Of a DNA stretch of 10,770 nucleotides, positions 1-7,144 are shown one piece after another; within the stretch, counting starts at the first letter, position 1, and every line of letters begins with the position of its first letter. Under the pieces are notes generated by a model, which searched no databases, had not been told where the DNA came from, and worked only from the letters and a program-made list of their open reading frames with translations. Position numbers and translations under genes: made by a program. Source of the stretch: Clostridia bacterium (GTDB taxonomy: Bacteria; Bacillota; Clostridia; UMGS1883); assembly GCA_021202495.1 (NCBI GenBank), contig JAJQCX010000167.1, positions 1 to 10,770 on the forward strand, read 5' to 3'.

Positions 1-1326
1 TTTGCCCTCGTTTGCGAGATGTCGCAGTAATTTTATTATATATTTTTTACCCTCGGCGTCTATTCCCTTTGTCGGCTCGTCGAGGCAGAGCACATCCGGG
101 TTTAAAAGCAGCAGCTTTGCCAGCGCGGCGCGCTGCGCTTCTCCCCCGCTCAAATCGTATGGATTTCTGTTCAATAAATGCGTAATTTTGAGAAAATCTG
201 CAATTTCGTCAAAATCCTTTGACACAAGCGCCAAATCCTCGGATAAAATCTCCTTTGTGAAAACTGTTTTCACGTTTTGCGGCAGCAAAGCGCATTTTTT
301 TGCGTTCAGCTTAATTTTGCCGTAATACGGCTTTTTTGTGCCGCCCATGAGCGACAAAAGTGTGCTTTTTCCGCTGCCGTTGCCGCCCAAAATGGTCAAA
401 ACCTCGGAAAAATGCGCCGTTATCGAAAAATCGTGAAGTACGTCGGGAGAATTTTTTTCATATCTAAAATATACGTTTTTAACAGTAAGCGCATCTTTCT
501 TTTCGCCTTGTTTTTCACATTCGATTGATTGAATGCCGCACTTAAAATGCGCGGACAAAAAATCGCGGCATTCGCGCACGGTTGTCGGGCATTTGTCCTT
601 AATTCCGAGAGAATAATATATTTTCATCGGCACAGGCAAAAATGAGGCGGCGCGCTTTAAAGAGGATTCGTTTTCGCAAATATCCTTGCATGAGCCGAGA
701 TTATACAGGCTGCCCTCTTCCATGATGCAAATTTTATCAGCATTGTTAAAAAGCTCCTCTGTGCGGTGCTCCGATATGATAACCGTCAGCGCGGTTTCGC
801 GGTTGAGACGCTTTACAATATCTATAAATCTTCTTGCCGCAATCGGGTCAAGCTGGCTTGTCGGCTCGTCAAGCAAAAGTATGTCGGGAGATGCCGCCAT
901 AACAGACGCGAGATTTACAAGCTGCTTTTCACCGCCCGAAAGCTCGGCGGTTTTTTTCGTGTAAATAGATGTTAAATCGAAAAATTCGGCAATTTCGGCG
1001 GAGCGCGCTCTTATTTCATTTGAGGAAACGCCCATGTTTTCGAGCCAAAAGGCTATGTTGTGCCAAACGGTATCGGAAACAATTTGATTTTCGGCATCCT
1101 GCGTCACAATTCCCACTTTGCCGTTTATGCTTATATTTCCCGACTTTTCGCCGAACGGCGCAACCTCGGGCTTTAAAAGGCGCAAAAGCGTACTTTTGCC
1201 GGAGCCCGAAAGCCCGGAAATGAGCACAAAATCACCCTCCGAAACCGAAAGCGATATATCGCAAAGAGCGTTTTCTTTACTTCCTGAATATTTAAAGCTC
1301 AAATTTTCGATATTAAGTATTTCCAT
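1..1326 (-). CDS. ECF transporter ATPase, two fused ABC domains (partial, 3' end outside window)
   Basis: This encodes the energy-coupling ATPase of an ECF vitamin importer, with two ATP-binding cassettes in one chain. The first 442 residues are visible, and the frame is open to the left edge. Domain 1 has Walker A GLSGSGKST (38-46), Q-loop Gln76, signature LSGGEKQ (129-135), Walker B ILLLDEP (149-155) and the switch His187 (SEHR). Domain 2 has Walker A GGNGSGKST (314-322), Q-loop Gln350, signature LSGGEAQ (392-398) and Walker B VLCLDEP (412-418). Its H-loop and C-terminus lie outside the window. Both sites look catalytically intact. The ATG at 1326 is supported by GGAGG seven bases upstream, and it overlaps the end of the EcfT gene by 28 bp, indicating translational coupling. 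Fused double ATPases are known in dedicated ECF systems such as YkoD. Import of cobalamin is inferred from the operon and its riboswitch. Confidence 0.9.
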   Translation of the reverse strand, partial: MEILNIENLSFKYSGSKENALCDISLSVSEGDFVLISGLSGSGKSTLLRLLKPEVAPFGEKSGNISINGKVGIVTQDAENQIVSDTVWHNIAFWLENMGVSSNEIRARSAEIAEFFDLTSIYTKKTAELSGGEKQLVNLASVMAASPDILLLDEPTSQLDPIAARRFIDIVKRLNRETALTVIISEHRTEELFNNADKICIMEEGSLYNLGSCKDICENESSLKRAASFLPVPMKIYYSLGIKDKCPTTVRECRDFLSAHFKCGIQSIECEKQGEKKDALTVKNVYFRYEKNSPDVLHDFSITAHFSEVLTILGGNGSGKSTLLSLMGGTKKPYYGKIKLNAKKCALLPQNVKTVFTKEILSEDLALVSKDFDEIADFLKITHLLNRNPYDLSGGEAQRAALAKLLLLNPDVLCLDEPTKGIDAEGKKYIIKLLRHLANEGK

Positions 1327-2159
1327 CTAAAACCCTCCTTTGCCTCGTTTATCGCGGGAAAGAGAAACAATATCGCACACGTGATGTAAAGTAATATCGC
1401 TTTAATGTTAAACTCCGCCGCGACAATTTTCGGATAATACAAAAATGTGCCCGAAGGCAGTAAAATGCACGCCATAACGTCGCAAAATATGAAAAGAAGA
1501 GTTAGACTCAAATCAAGGCTCGAAAAGCGAAAAAGCGTATATGACGTTCTTTTGCCCTTGCCGAAGCCGCGCGAACGCATTGTGTCGGCTGTTTCAATCG
1601 CGTTTTCCATCGAAAGCGAGAGAAGCGCGGAAAATACGTTTTTAATCATGCGAAGCTTGCCTGAAAGCGTGCTTGTGTCAAATACGCCCATTGAAAGCTG
1701 CGCGTCGTATATGCTTTTTGCATGAGATTTAAAAAGCGGAATAAACCGCAGCGCCATTGTCAGCGCAACGCTCAGCTTCGGCGAGAGCGCGCCGACAGCC
1801 CATGTGAGCTTGTCCGTTCCGAACACAAGCGAAAAAAGCTTGCACCAATAGAGTGTCGCTATGATAAGCATTGCCGAAACAACACCGAAAAGCGTAGCTT
1901 CAAGCGTCACACGCTGATTGCGGAAAAAGAAAAGTATTGTTTCGCCGTTGTGCGAAAAGATGGGATTTAACAGTGCTACGATTATAAAAAGAGGCAGATA
2001 ATATTTTAAATCGCATTTTTTCTTTATTATTTTCACTCCACACACCCCGCCGCAAAGCGCAAGTGAGAGCACAATCGGGTTGCGCGTCATAACCGTGATA
2101 ACAATAACCGACGCAAAATAAACAAGCAGCGTCAGCGGGTGCAAATCGCAAAGTCTCAT
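1299..2159 (-). CDS. ECF transporter transmembrane subunit T (EcfT/CbiQ family)
   Basis: This is a 286-aa integral membrane protein of the EcfT/CbiQ family, the scaffold that links the ATPases to a substrate-binding S component. It shows the N-terminal LHPLTLLVYF motif (6-15), several hydrophobic segments (about 10-46, 53-68, 89-113, 215-235 and 253-270) and the RFIPLF motif (138-143). The cytoplasmic coupling segment around MRSRGFGKGKRTSY (194-207) corresponds to the Ala-Arg-Gly type motif that docks into the ATPases. The start codon overlaps the preceding stop as ATGA, with GGAGG upstream, so translation is coupled to the DUF4430 gene before it. The ATPase gene starts inside its 3' end. The family call is strong. 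The cobalamin substrate is inferred from the riboswitch and neighbours. Confidence 0.88.
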   Translation of the reverse strand: MRLCDLHPLTLLVYFASVIVITVMTRNPIVLSLALCGGVCGVKIIKKKCDLKYYLPLFIIVALLNPIFSHNGETILFFFRNQRVTLEATLFGVVSAMLIIATLYWCKLFSLVFGTDKLTWAVGALSPKLSVALTMALRFIPLFKSHAKSIYDAQLSMGVFDTSTLSGKLRMIKNVFSALLSLSMENAIETADTMRSRGFGKGKRTSYTLFRFSSLDLSLTLLFIFCDVMACILLPSGTFLYYPKIVAAEFNIKAILLYITCAILFLFPAINEAKEGFRWKYLISKI

Positions 2160-2680
2160 TCAATCCCGCCTCCTATGTCGCGTCCCAAGTCGCAGGTATA
2201 GAGCCATTTTATTTTATCGCCGTTTTCGAGAATATAGCTCTCGCAGCCAACCTGCGCAAAATCGCCGTTTACCGAATACATCCATCCGCTCAGCTCTCCG
2301 CAGGAAAATTCGTATAAATAATTTATTCCTTCAACGTAAATGCTGCCGGGCGATTCGCTGTATTCCATTTGTATTTTATTTTCCCTCGTCACCCTTTCGA
2401 GCACGTCAAACACACTGTCGCCGTCTTCGATATAGACAATCGTTTTGGGCAAAATTATTCCGTCGGAGGGCACATATTTTTCATCCCTTAATGCCTCGTC
2501 GAGTGAGGGAAAATTCTCGAGTATCGTCGCGGCATTTATTTCAATCGTGACAAAATCGCCCTCTGTCGGAGAAGCTTCGTTATAATAATTCTCCGCCGAA
2601 CGCAGATTGAATACACAAAAAACAGCGAGAATCAGCACAACTATTATTATCGGTAAAACAATTCGTTTATTTTTGAGCAT
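2156..2680 (-). CDS. Membrane-anchored DUF4430 (transcobalamin C-terminal-like) protein
   Basis: This is a 174-aa protein with a short basic N-terminus, one uncleaved-looking transmembrane segment (about 7-26) and an extracellular DUF4430 domain (about 43-166). The domain carries DGDSVFDVLERV (86-97) and the family hallmark GWMYSVNG (132-139), followed by an acidic turn and LENGDKIKW (151-159). DUF4430 is the family containing the C-terminal beta domain of animal transcobalamin and intrinsic factor, which contacts the upper face of bound cobalamin. The predicted role is a tethered corrinoid-binding half next to the ECF transporter. The gene overlaps the upstream alpha-barrel gene by 14 bp and the downstream EcfT gene by 4 bp (ATGA). 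Its GGAG ribosome binding site lies inside the upstream coding region. Close coupling to the alpha-domain gene suggests the two products act together. Ligand binding is inference. Confidence 0.82.
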   Translation of the reverse strand: MLKNKRIVLPIIIVVLILAVFCVFNLRSAENYYNEASPTEGDFVTIEINAATILENFPSLDEALRDEKYVPSDGIILPKTIVYIEDGDSVFDVLERVTRENKIQMEYSESPGSIYVEGINYLYEFSCGELSGWMYSVNGDFAQVGCESYILENGDKIKWLYTCDLGRDIGGGIE

Positions 2681-3845
2681 AGCGTCTCCTTATTAAAACA
2701 ATTGCCGCAGCCAAAACGCAGAGCACAACAAAAATGGTGACAATAAGAACCGCAAAATCGTTGGAGGATTGTGCATCCTCTCCCCCATTCGCTTCACTTT
2801 CGGCTTCGGTTTCGCTCTCCGTTTCCTCTTCGCTTGCAATTTCAATCTCAATTTCGGTTTCCGTTTCTGTCGAAGTGATTTCCGCCTCCGTCACTTCTTC
2901 GGAAATTACAATTTCAACATTTTCTTCTTTTACCGCCGCGGCTTCAAATTTATATATCGCCGCGCGTTTTTTATAGGCACATTCCGCAATCAGTGATTGA
3001 TACGTTGCCATTTTGTCGGCGCTGCCGCCCTTTACGTGGCAATACGCCCCGTCAATTTTATATTCCGACAATGCGTCGCATACTCCTATTCCGTTTTTAA
3101 CAAAACGATCGTCGCTGTTTGCGTCAATGCCGAGCGCCGAGAGCGCAATTATAACCTGCGCCGTGCTTTCGGCGTTGGCTGTGCCGTTGCTTTCAAAATC
3201 GCCTGTTTCGGTTTGCATAAGAGAAAGCGCGGAAACCGCTTTTTCAATTGCCTCCCCCACCTCGGCGCGATCGGAAAATTCCGAGAGAGCATATACCGCC
3301 ATTGCTGTGACGTCTGCATCCGACACATTACCCGAAAGAGAAAAGCCGCCGTCCTCGTTTTGCGCGGACAATATTTCAGCAATTATGGAATCATATGTAT
3401 TTATCGCATCGTTGGGCTCCGCAAAATTTTGCGCCTTTGCGCAGATGAGCGCCCAAATGTAAGCGTTAAGCCCTTGCCGTCCCAAGCCCTCGCGGTAAAA
3501 AACGCCGTCATTTATAAGATTTATCCCGCCAAAACTTTCCGCGTTTCCTCCGAGCGCGGCAACGGTTAATGCTATTCTGTGCCATTCGGTCGATTTGTTG
3601 CGCCCGAGGCTACCGTCCTCGGCGTATTTTGCCGTCACATATTCCGAAAGGCGCGACAAATAAGCCTCTTTATCAAAATCCTCGCCGCAAAGCGAAAGCG
3701 CAATCGCGCTCCAATCGCATTCGCTTGAGCTGACGGAGGAAAAGAGATTTTCCTTTAAATAAGCACCCGCCGCGCTTTGTGAAAACGCGGCGGCGCTTTG
3801 GAATATTAAAATAATTGAAATTAAAACGGTAACAATCTTTTTCAT
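2667..3845 (-). CDS. Surface alpha-barrel protein resembling the cobalamin-binding alpha domain, C-terminal TM anchor
   Basis: This 392-aa protein has a signal peptide (1 to about 22), an all-alpha region (about 26-300), an acidic Glu/Thr/Ser stalk (about 304-358), a transmembrane helix (364-385) and the basic tail RRRYAQK. The alpha region has repeated helical pairs of the prenyltransferase/squalene-cyclase alpha-alpha barrel type, for example QNEDGGFSL (162-170), DADVTAMAVYALSE (176-189) and AESTAQVIIALSALG (225-239). The same fold forms the N-terminal cobalamin-binding domain of intrinsic factor and transcobalamin. No terpene-cyclase catalytic motif (DxDD) is seen, which fits a binding role rather than catalysis. 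The start is two bases after the preceding stop, with a weak GGTGA site upstream. Automatic annotation may call it a prenyltransferase/terpene cyclase repeat protein. I favour corrinoid capture because of the riboswitch and adjoining DUF4430 genes. Confidence 0.78.
   Translation of the reverse strand: MKKIVTVLISIILIFQSAAAFSQSAAGAYLKENLFSSVSSSECDWSAIALSLCGEDFDKEAYLSRLSEYVTAKYAEDGSLGRNKSTEWHRIALTVAALGGNAESFGGINLINDGVFYREGLGRQGLNAYIWALICAKAQNFAEPNDAINTYDSIIAEILSAQNEDGGFSLSGNVSDADVTAMAVYALSEFSDRAEVGEAIEKAVSALSLMQTETGDFESNGTANAESTAQVIIALSALGIDANSDDRFVKNGIGVCDALSEYKIDGAYCHVKGGSADKMATYQSLIAECAYKKRAAIYKFEAAAVKEENVEIVISEEVTEAEITSTETETEIEIEIASEEETESETEAESEANGGEDAQSSNDFAVLIVTIFVVLCVLAAAIVLIRRRYAQK
2790..2894 (-). 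repeat. Degenerate hexamer-like low-complexity tract encoding an acidic stalk
   Basis: On the plus strand this stretch is rich in TTCGGT/TTCCGT-like units. On the coding strand it gives alternating Glu with Thr, Ser, Ile or Ala (residues about 318-352 of the alpha-barrel protein). It forms the extended stalk between the barrel and the membrane helix. The units are imperfect, so it is a low-complexity coding tract rather than an exact tandem array. Confidence 0.6.
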
Positions 3846-3847
3846 GA

Positions 3848-4627
3848 TTAATTCACCGGTATTGCGCTGAAATTATCAATTTCATCTTGCGTTGCGGAAA
3901 AATCGGAAAGAAGTTCTACATATTCACCGCACGCGTCAGCGCCGTAGAGCGCGACAATACGCGTCGCGTTTTCGCGGTCGGCAATCTGTAAATCGCCGTA
4001 AGTAAAACCCCAATCCTCGTGATATGCCAAATCCGCACCATAGCAAAGTGAAAATTGAAGTCTAATCACGTCGCCCGCTTCGGGGTAATAATCGCACAGC
4101 GCCACAGACGGCGTTTCGCCGTTGACGGAATACATCCATCCCGAGGCTGCGCTCAAATCAAATTCGCCCAAATAATCCGCATCGGCAGCCGAATTTGTGA
4201 CCTTTATATTATTGTCGGTCAAAAACGTATTGAGAGCTTCCGGAACGGAAGCGGAGGCTGCATCGACACCGCCCACCGCGCTGAGGTAATATTGACTTTG
4301 GGGCGTTCCCGAATCTTGCGGAGTATATCCATATTCCGAAAGAAGCTCCACGAAAATCTCGGCACAGTTTTTGCCCTCTTCAAAATCAAGCTTCACCGGC
4401 ACAACGAGATACCCCAGCGACGCCGTTATGGCTTCAACCGAGCAGATTACATAATCGCCGTCTTCGGCATAATAATCATCGTAATCAACGTCAACAATGT
4501 ACTCGGTTTCGCTTTCCTCTGTTGATTTTTCGACAGGCTCGGTATTATTTCCCGTTCCCATCGGGCTCAGTGAAAGAAAGAGCGCCATGAAAAACGAAAA
4601 AAGCTTACCAATATCAATCATCTGCAC
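3848..4627 (-). CDS. Secreted DUF4430 (transcobalamin C-terminal-like) protein, GTG start
   Basis: This 259-aa protein has a hydrophobic N-terminal signal segment (about 6-22), a short acidic linker (about 29-60), a DUF4430 domain (about 75-195) and a C-terminal tail of unknown role (196-259). The hallmark GWMYSVNG is at 163-170, followed by YYPEAGDVIRL (180-190). No lipobox cysteine, LPXTG motif or C-terminal TM helix is visible. It is therefore either released, held by an uncleaved signal segment, or held by partner proteins. I chose the GTG start at 4627 because GGAGG at 4635-4639 is seven bases away; the ATG two codons later is 13 bases away, and an out-of-frame ATG at 4629 meets a stop after three codons. 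The gene lies 13 bp after the propeller gene and 2 bp before the alpha-barrel gene. Corrinoid binding is inferred from the family and operon. Confidence 0.8.
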   Translation of the reverse strand: MQMIDIGKLFSFFMALFLSLSPMGTGNNTEPVEKSTEESETEYIVDVDYDDYYAEDGDYVICSVEAITASLGYLVVPVKLDFEEGKNCAEIFVELLSEYGYTPQDSGTPQSQYYLSAVGGVDAASASVPEALNTFLTDNNIKVTNSAADADYLGEFDLSAASGWMYSVNGETPSVALCDYYPEAGDVIRLQFSLCYGADLAYHEDWGFTYGDLQIADRENATRIVALYGADACGEYVELLSDFSATQDEIDNFSAIPVN

Positions 4628-4634
4628 ATAATCG

Positions 4635-4639
4635 CCTCC
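4635..4639 (-). promoter_or_regulatory. Ribosome binding site that selects a GTG start
   Basis: GGAGG on the minus strand fills the 13-bp gap between the propeller gene and the next DUF4430 gene. Its seven-base spacing points to GTG at 4627 rather than the nearby in-frame ATG at 4621 or the out-of-frame ATG at 4629. Confidence 0.65.
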
Positions 4640-4640
4640 G

Positions 4641-6833
4641 TTAATTTATCGGGCAAAGCGTTTCCTTCTCAAATACAAACACTTTTATGTTCTCGCCGTC
4701 GAGCTCGGATATGTCAATAACAAATTCCTGTGCCTCCGCGGTTAATTCAGCTTCTGCAAGTACGGCATTTGTCATTATATTATCATCATAAGATGCGGCT
4801 ATTATATTTACAGTAATATTTTCATTGGACGCCGCAGTTACTGTAACCTTTTTATTTTCCGCGTCAATTTCCGTTGTCACAGGAACCACTGTTATCTCAA
4901 GCCACGGCGCAATAATTGGCGTGTCGCCGTCCTTTTCTTTGGCTGAAATGACATATGTTCCGCAAGTGCCAAAGGAAAGAGTGCAGTCTCCGTTTTCATC
5001 CGTTTCTCCGATAATATCCGAAAACGCACCCGTCTCTGCGTCTACAAGGTAAATGTCAGCTTCAAGCGGATATGTTAATGAAGCGATTGTTTCATCATCA
5101 TAATATCCGTACCACATCGCTGCATATCCCGAAAGATTAAGCGTAATTTCCTCATTTTGCACTGCGGTAACAGTATCTTGATCAAATAATGCCATCATAT
5201 CATAATACCAAGATGAATCGCGGTAATAGAAAATTTCAACACTGTCGCCGTCCTGCACAAGAGTTTGATCCGCGGTATAACCGCTGTAACCATATTCTGT
5301 ATACACATCATCATGCGGGAATTTGCCGTTCACGGTATAGCCGATAGAGCTGTTACTGCTTCCTAAGAACAAGCTTATCCAACCATAGGAGCAAACAAAA
5401 TAATCGTTTGCGGTTTCGGGTGTGAAATCATCTCCGAACATTATTTCATGAATTCTTACCATAGCGTCAAGCATTGAAACATCGCTGTCGGTCACAGGTG
5501 AGCTATTCTCGTAGCCGTATTTTGCCGCAAGCCCGACCGGAACTTCTATTTCCGTTTTAGGCAGGATAAATCCGTCCTCCGCAATGCTCACAGTGACAGT
5601 TACGCTTTTCTGCTCGATCGCGAAAACGCATCCTGTGTCGTTTTTGTAATACAATACGCCGTTATCGTCCGCAACGGGGGTTGAAATGCAATATTGCTCG
5701 TAACCCGCAGCGTCGTACAAATCGCAGATTGTGCAATCCTCCGCGCGTTCCGCATCGGCGGCAAGCTTAATCAATTTAATTCCGCCGGGCTTTGCGTTAT
5801 ATGTCGCATAGAGATAAATTTCTCCTGTAGCTTCCTCATAAGCGTTTGACAAAAGCACGCTGCACTGCGGATAGGCGGGCATTTCAATGCTAAGCAAAAT
5901 CTCAAGAGTTTCGCTGTCAATAACCTTTATCGTTTTGTCACTCGCTCCAATATAAATTCTGCCCTTATATATCGTCGGCGTTGAGGTCGAAGCCGAGCCT
6001 ATGGAAACGGCTTTTAAATCCGAAAGAACGCCGTCCGAAAGAGCAGCCGAGCAGATGTAGCCGCCCTTTGTTGTGAAATACACTCTCCCCTCGTCATAAA
6101 CAACCGAGGATCGAACGTCGTCAAGCCCTTCAAGCTCAATGTCTGAAATTATTTCTCCTGTCAGCTTGTCCAGAGAATAAAGATGTGCGGAAGTGTCCGT
6201 ATTGCCCGAGGCTGAACCGTTGTCCGTTCCGAAAATAACGGCGTTTTCGGCGCAGTACGCACCCGCCCAGTAGAGCCCGCCGGGGATTGCCATGCTCCAT
6301 TTAAGTTCGCCCGTCTCCGCATCCAAGCACACAAAATCGGCGTCAGCCGTTTCGGAAACCCAAAATCCGGTGAAAAGCAGCCCGTCCGAATATGTAACGG
6401 TTGTCATTGCCTTTTGCGTGGCGGTTGTTTCAAGCGTGTCTTGATAAACCCACTTTGATTGGAGCGTGTCGGCGTCAAACGCCTCAACCGTTCCGTCGCC
6501 CAGAGGCGCAAAAATCATGTTCAATTCCTCAACATATGTCGGCGGCGTGTAGCCGTATGACTGCGCTTGACTCATTTGTCCCGTCAAAAGCGTCTCGCCT
6601 GTTTCAGAGTTAAGGCACATTATTTCATCGCCCGCCATAACAATAATGTTGCCATTTACAACAATCGGCGCTCCGGCAGCCTTTGTATAACCGCTCCCAA
6701 TCTGTGCCGCCCATTTTAAGCTTCCGACTGACGGAGTTTCCGCTGCGGTTTCCGCCGCATAGACCATCGGCACCGCGCTCAAAAGCAGCGCTAACGCCAG
6801 CAGCAAAGCAAGCAAGTTCTTTTTTGTCCTCAT
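4641..6833 (-). CDS. Secreted PQQ-like beta-propeller protein fused to a DUF4430 domain
   Basis: This 730-aa protein is the first gene of the riboswitch-controlled operon. It has a clear signal peptide (about 1-26, likely cleaved after VYA). Seven or eight blade-like repeats of the PQQ/BamB-type beta-propeller follow (about 37-409), with units such as CLDAETGELKWS (169-180) and VIDSETLEILLSIE (304-317). Next come a divergent DUF4430-like domain (about 410-538, with DGFILPKT at 420-427 and GYTVNGKF at 498-505), an Ig-like beta domain (about 545-651) and a short beta-rich C-terminal region. No membrane anchor, sortase motif or cell-wall-binding repeat is visible. The ATG has GGAGG eight bases upstream. 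A propeller coupled to a transcobalamin-type domain under a B12 riboswitch suggests extracellular corrinoid capture. It recalls the unrelated propeller protein BtuG of Bacteroidota in concept only. A PQQ enzyme activity is unlikely. Confidence 0.82.
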   Translation of the reverse strand: MRTKKNLLALLLALALLLSAVPMVYAAETAAETPSVGSLKWAAQIGSGYTKAAGAPIVVNGNIIVMAGDEIMCLNSETGETLLTGQMSQAQSYGYTPPTYVEELNMIFAPLGDGTVEAFDADTLQSKWVYQDTLETTATQKAMTTVTYSDGLLFTGFWVSETADADFVCLDAETGELKWSMAIPGGLYWAGAYCAENAVIFGTDNGSASGNTDTSAHLYSLDKLTGEIISDIELEGLDDVRSSVVYDEGRVYFTTKGGYICSAALSDGVLSDLKAVSIGSASTSTPTIYKGRIYIGASDKTIKVIDSETLEILLSIEMPAYPQCSVLLSNAYEEATGEIYLYATYNAKPGGIKLIKLAADAERAEDCTICDLYDAAGYEQYCISTPVADDNGVLYYKNDTGCVFAIEQKSVTVTVSIAEDGFILPKTEIEVPVGLAAKYGYENSSPVTDSDVSMLDAMVRIHEIMFGDDFTPETANDYFVCSYGWISLFLGSSNSSIGYTVNGKFPHDDVYTEYGYSGYTADQTLVQDGDSVEIFYYRDSSWYYDMMALFDQDTVTAVQNEEITLNLSGYAAMWYGYYDDETIASLTYPLEADIYLVDAETGAFSDIIGETDENGDCTLSFGTCGTYVISAKEKDGDTPIIAPWLEITVVPVTTEIDAENKKVTVTAASNENITVNIIAASYDDNIMTNAVLAEAELTAEAQEFVIDISELDGENIKVFVFEKETLCPIN

Positions 6834-6850
6834 TTGAAAGACCTCCCATT

Positions 6851-6881
6851 AAAATTTTCTCCCCCACAAAGAGGGAGAAAA
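6851..6881 (-). terminator. Riboswitch-controlled intrinsic terminator
   Basis: On the minus strand, arms 6881-6871 and 6865-6855 form an 11-bp stem (one G-T wobble) around a five-base loop, followed by TTTT (6854-6851). The hairpin sits between the B12 aptamer and the ribosome binding site of the propeller gene, as expected for a transcription-terminating expression platform. The U-tract is short, so partial read-through is likely. Confidence 0.72.
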
Positions 6882-6910
6882 AGACGTACTCAAACAAGGA
6901 CAATAAAATG

Positions 6911-6918
6911 CCCTCTTT
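6911..6918 (-). promoter_or_regulatory. Putative antiterminator strand
   Basis: AAAGAGGG on the minus strand is perfectly complementary (8 bp) to CCCTCTTT at 6875-6868, which is part of the 5' arm and loop of the terminator. Pairing here would break the terminator. This gives a simple on/off switch controlled by the upstream aptamer. It is inferred from complementarity only. Confidence 0.5.
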
Positions 6919-6960
6919 CAAAAACGCGCTCTCCAAGTCCCTGTGGAGTATCAGCACAAA

Positions 6961-7120
6961 GAAGTGGCAGGTCTTCCGACTTTGACATCATCGCTCTTCC
7001 CCGCCTTCCCGGTTTCCCAGTGACATTTATGGGGATTTGCTCCGTCATCACGGCAGCAGGACTGTCCATGATTTTCACATGGTTCCCTATTATGCGTACC
7101 TGAAAATACGCCACCTACTT
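6961..7120 (-). promoter_or_regulatory. Cobalamin (B12) riboswitch aptamer
   Basis: Read on the minus strand, the conserved elements of the cobalamin riboswitch appear in order. They are AGGTGGC (7116-7110), which pairs with GCCACTT (6968-6962) as the closing P1 helix; ATAGGGAAC (7090-7082); CCATG/CATGG enclosing the GTGAAAATC core (7078-7070); GGACAGTCC; GGGAAGGC (7010-7003); and the 3' B12 box AAGTCGGAAGACCTGCC (6982-6966). Such elements bind adenosylcobalamin or related corrinoids and normally switch genes off when B12 is plentiful. It lies directly upstream of the propeller/DUF4430/ECF operon and points in the same direction. The assignment is by recognition of the conserved core; which corrinoid is preferred cannot be told from this. 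Confidence 0.93.
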
Positions 7121-7144
7121 CTTTATTATTGATTTGTGTTTATA

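Noticed and set aside
686..1330. Several plus-strand frames opposite the left-end ATPase
   Set aside because: The minus strand holds an uninterrupted double ABC ATPase with all motifs in place, so these are shadows.
2997..3569. 190-aa open frame on the plus strand
   Set aside because: It lies entirely antisense to the alpha-barrel gene, whose signal peptide, repeats and TM anchor are coherent; the plus-strand product has no recognisable features.
4055..4525. 156-aa open frame on the plus strand
   Set aside because: Antisense to the DUF4430 gene, with low-complexity Arg/Ile-rich product typical of a shadow frame.
4641..6833. Possible PQQ-dependent dehydrogenase
   Set aside because: Only the propeller repeat pattern is shared; the operon is B12-controlled and the protein carries DUF4430 and Ig-like domains instead of dehydrogenase features.
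6625..6957. 110-aa minus-strand frame starting with GTG inside the riboswitch expression platform, considered as a leader peptide
   Set aside because: It runs through the terminator and out of frame into the signal-peptide coding region of the propeller gene; no ribosome binding site was seen.
6890..7114. 74-aa minus-strand frame across the riboswitch
   Set aside because: Its sequence is the translated B12 aptamer, which is conserved as RNA and not as protein.
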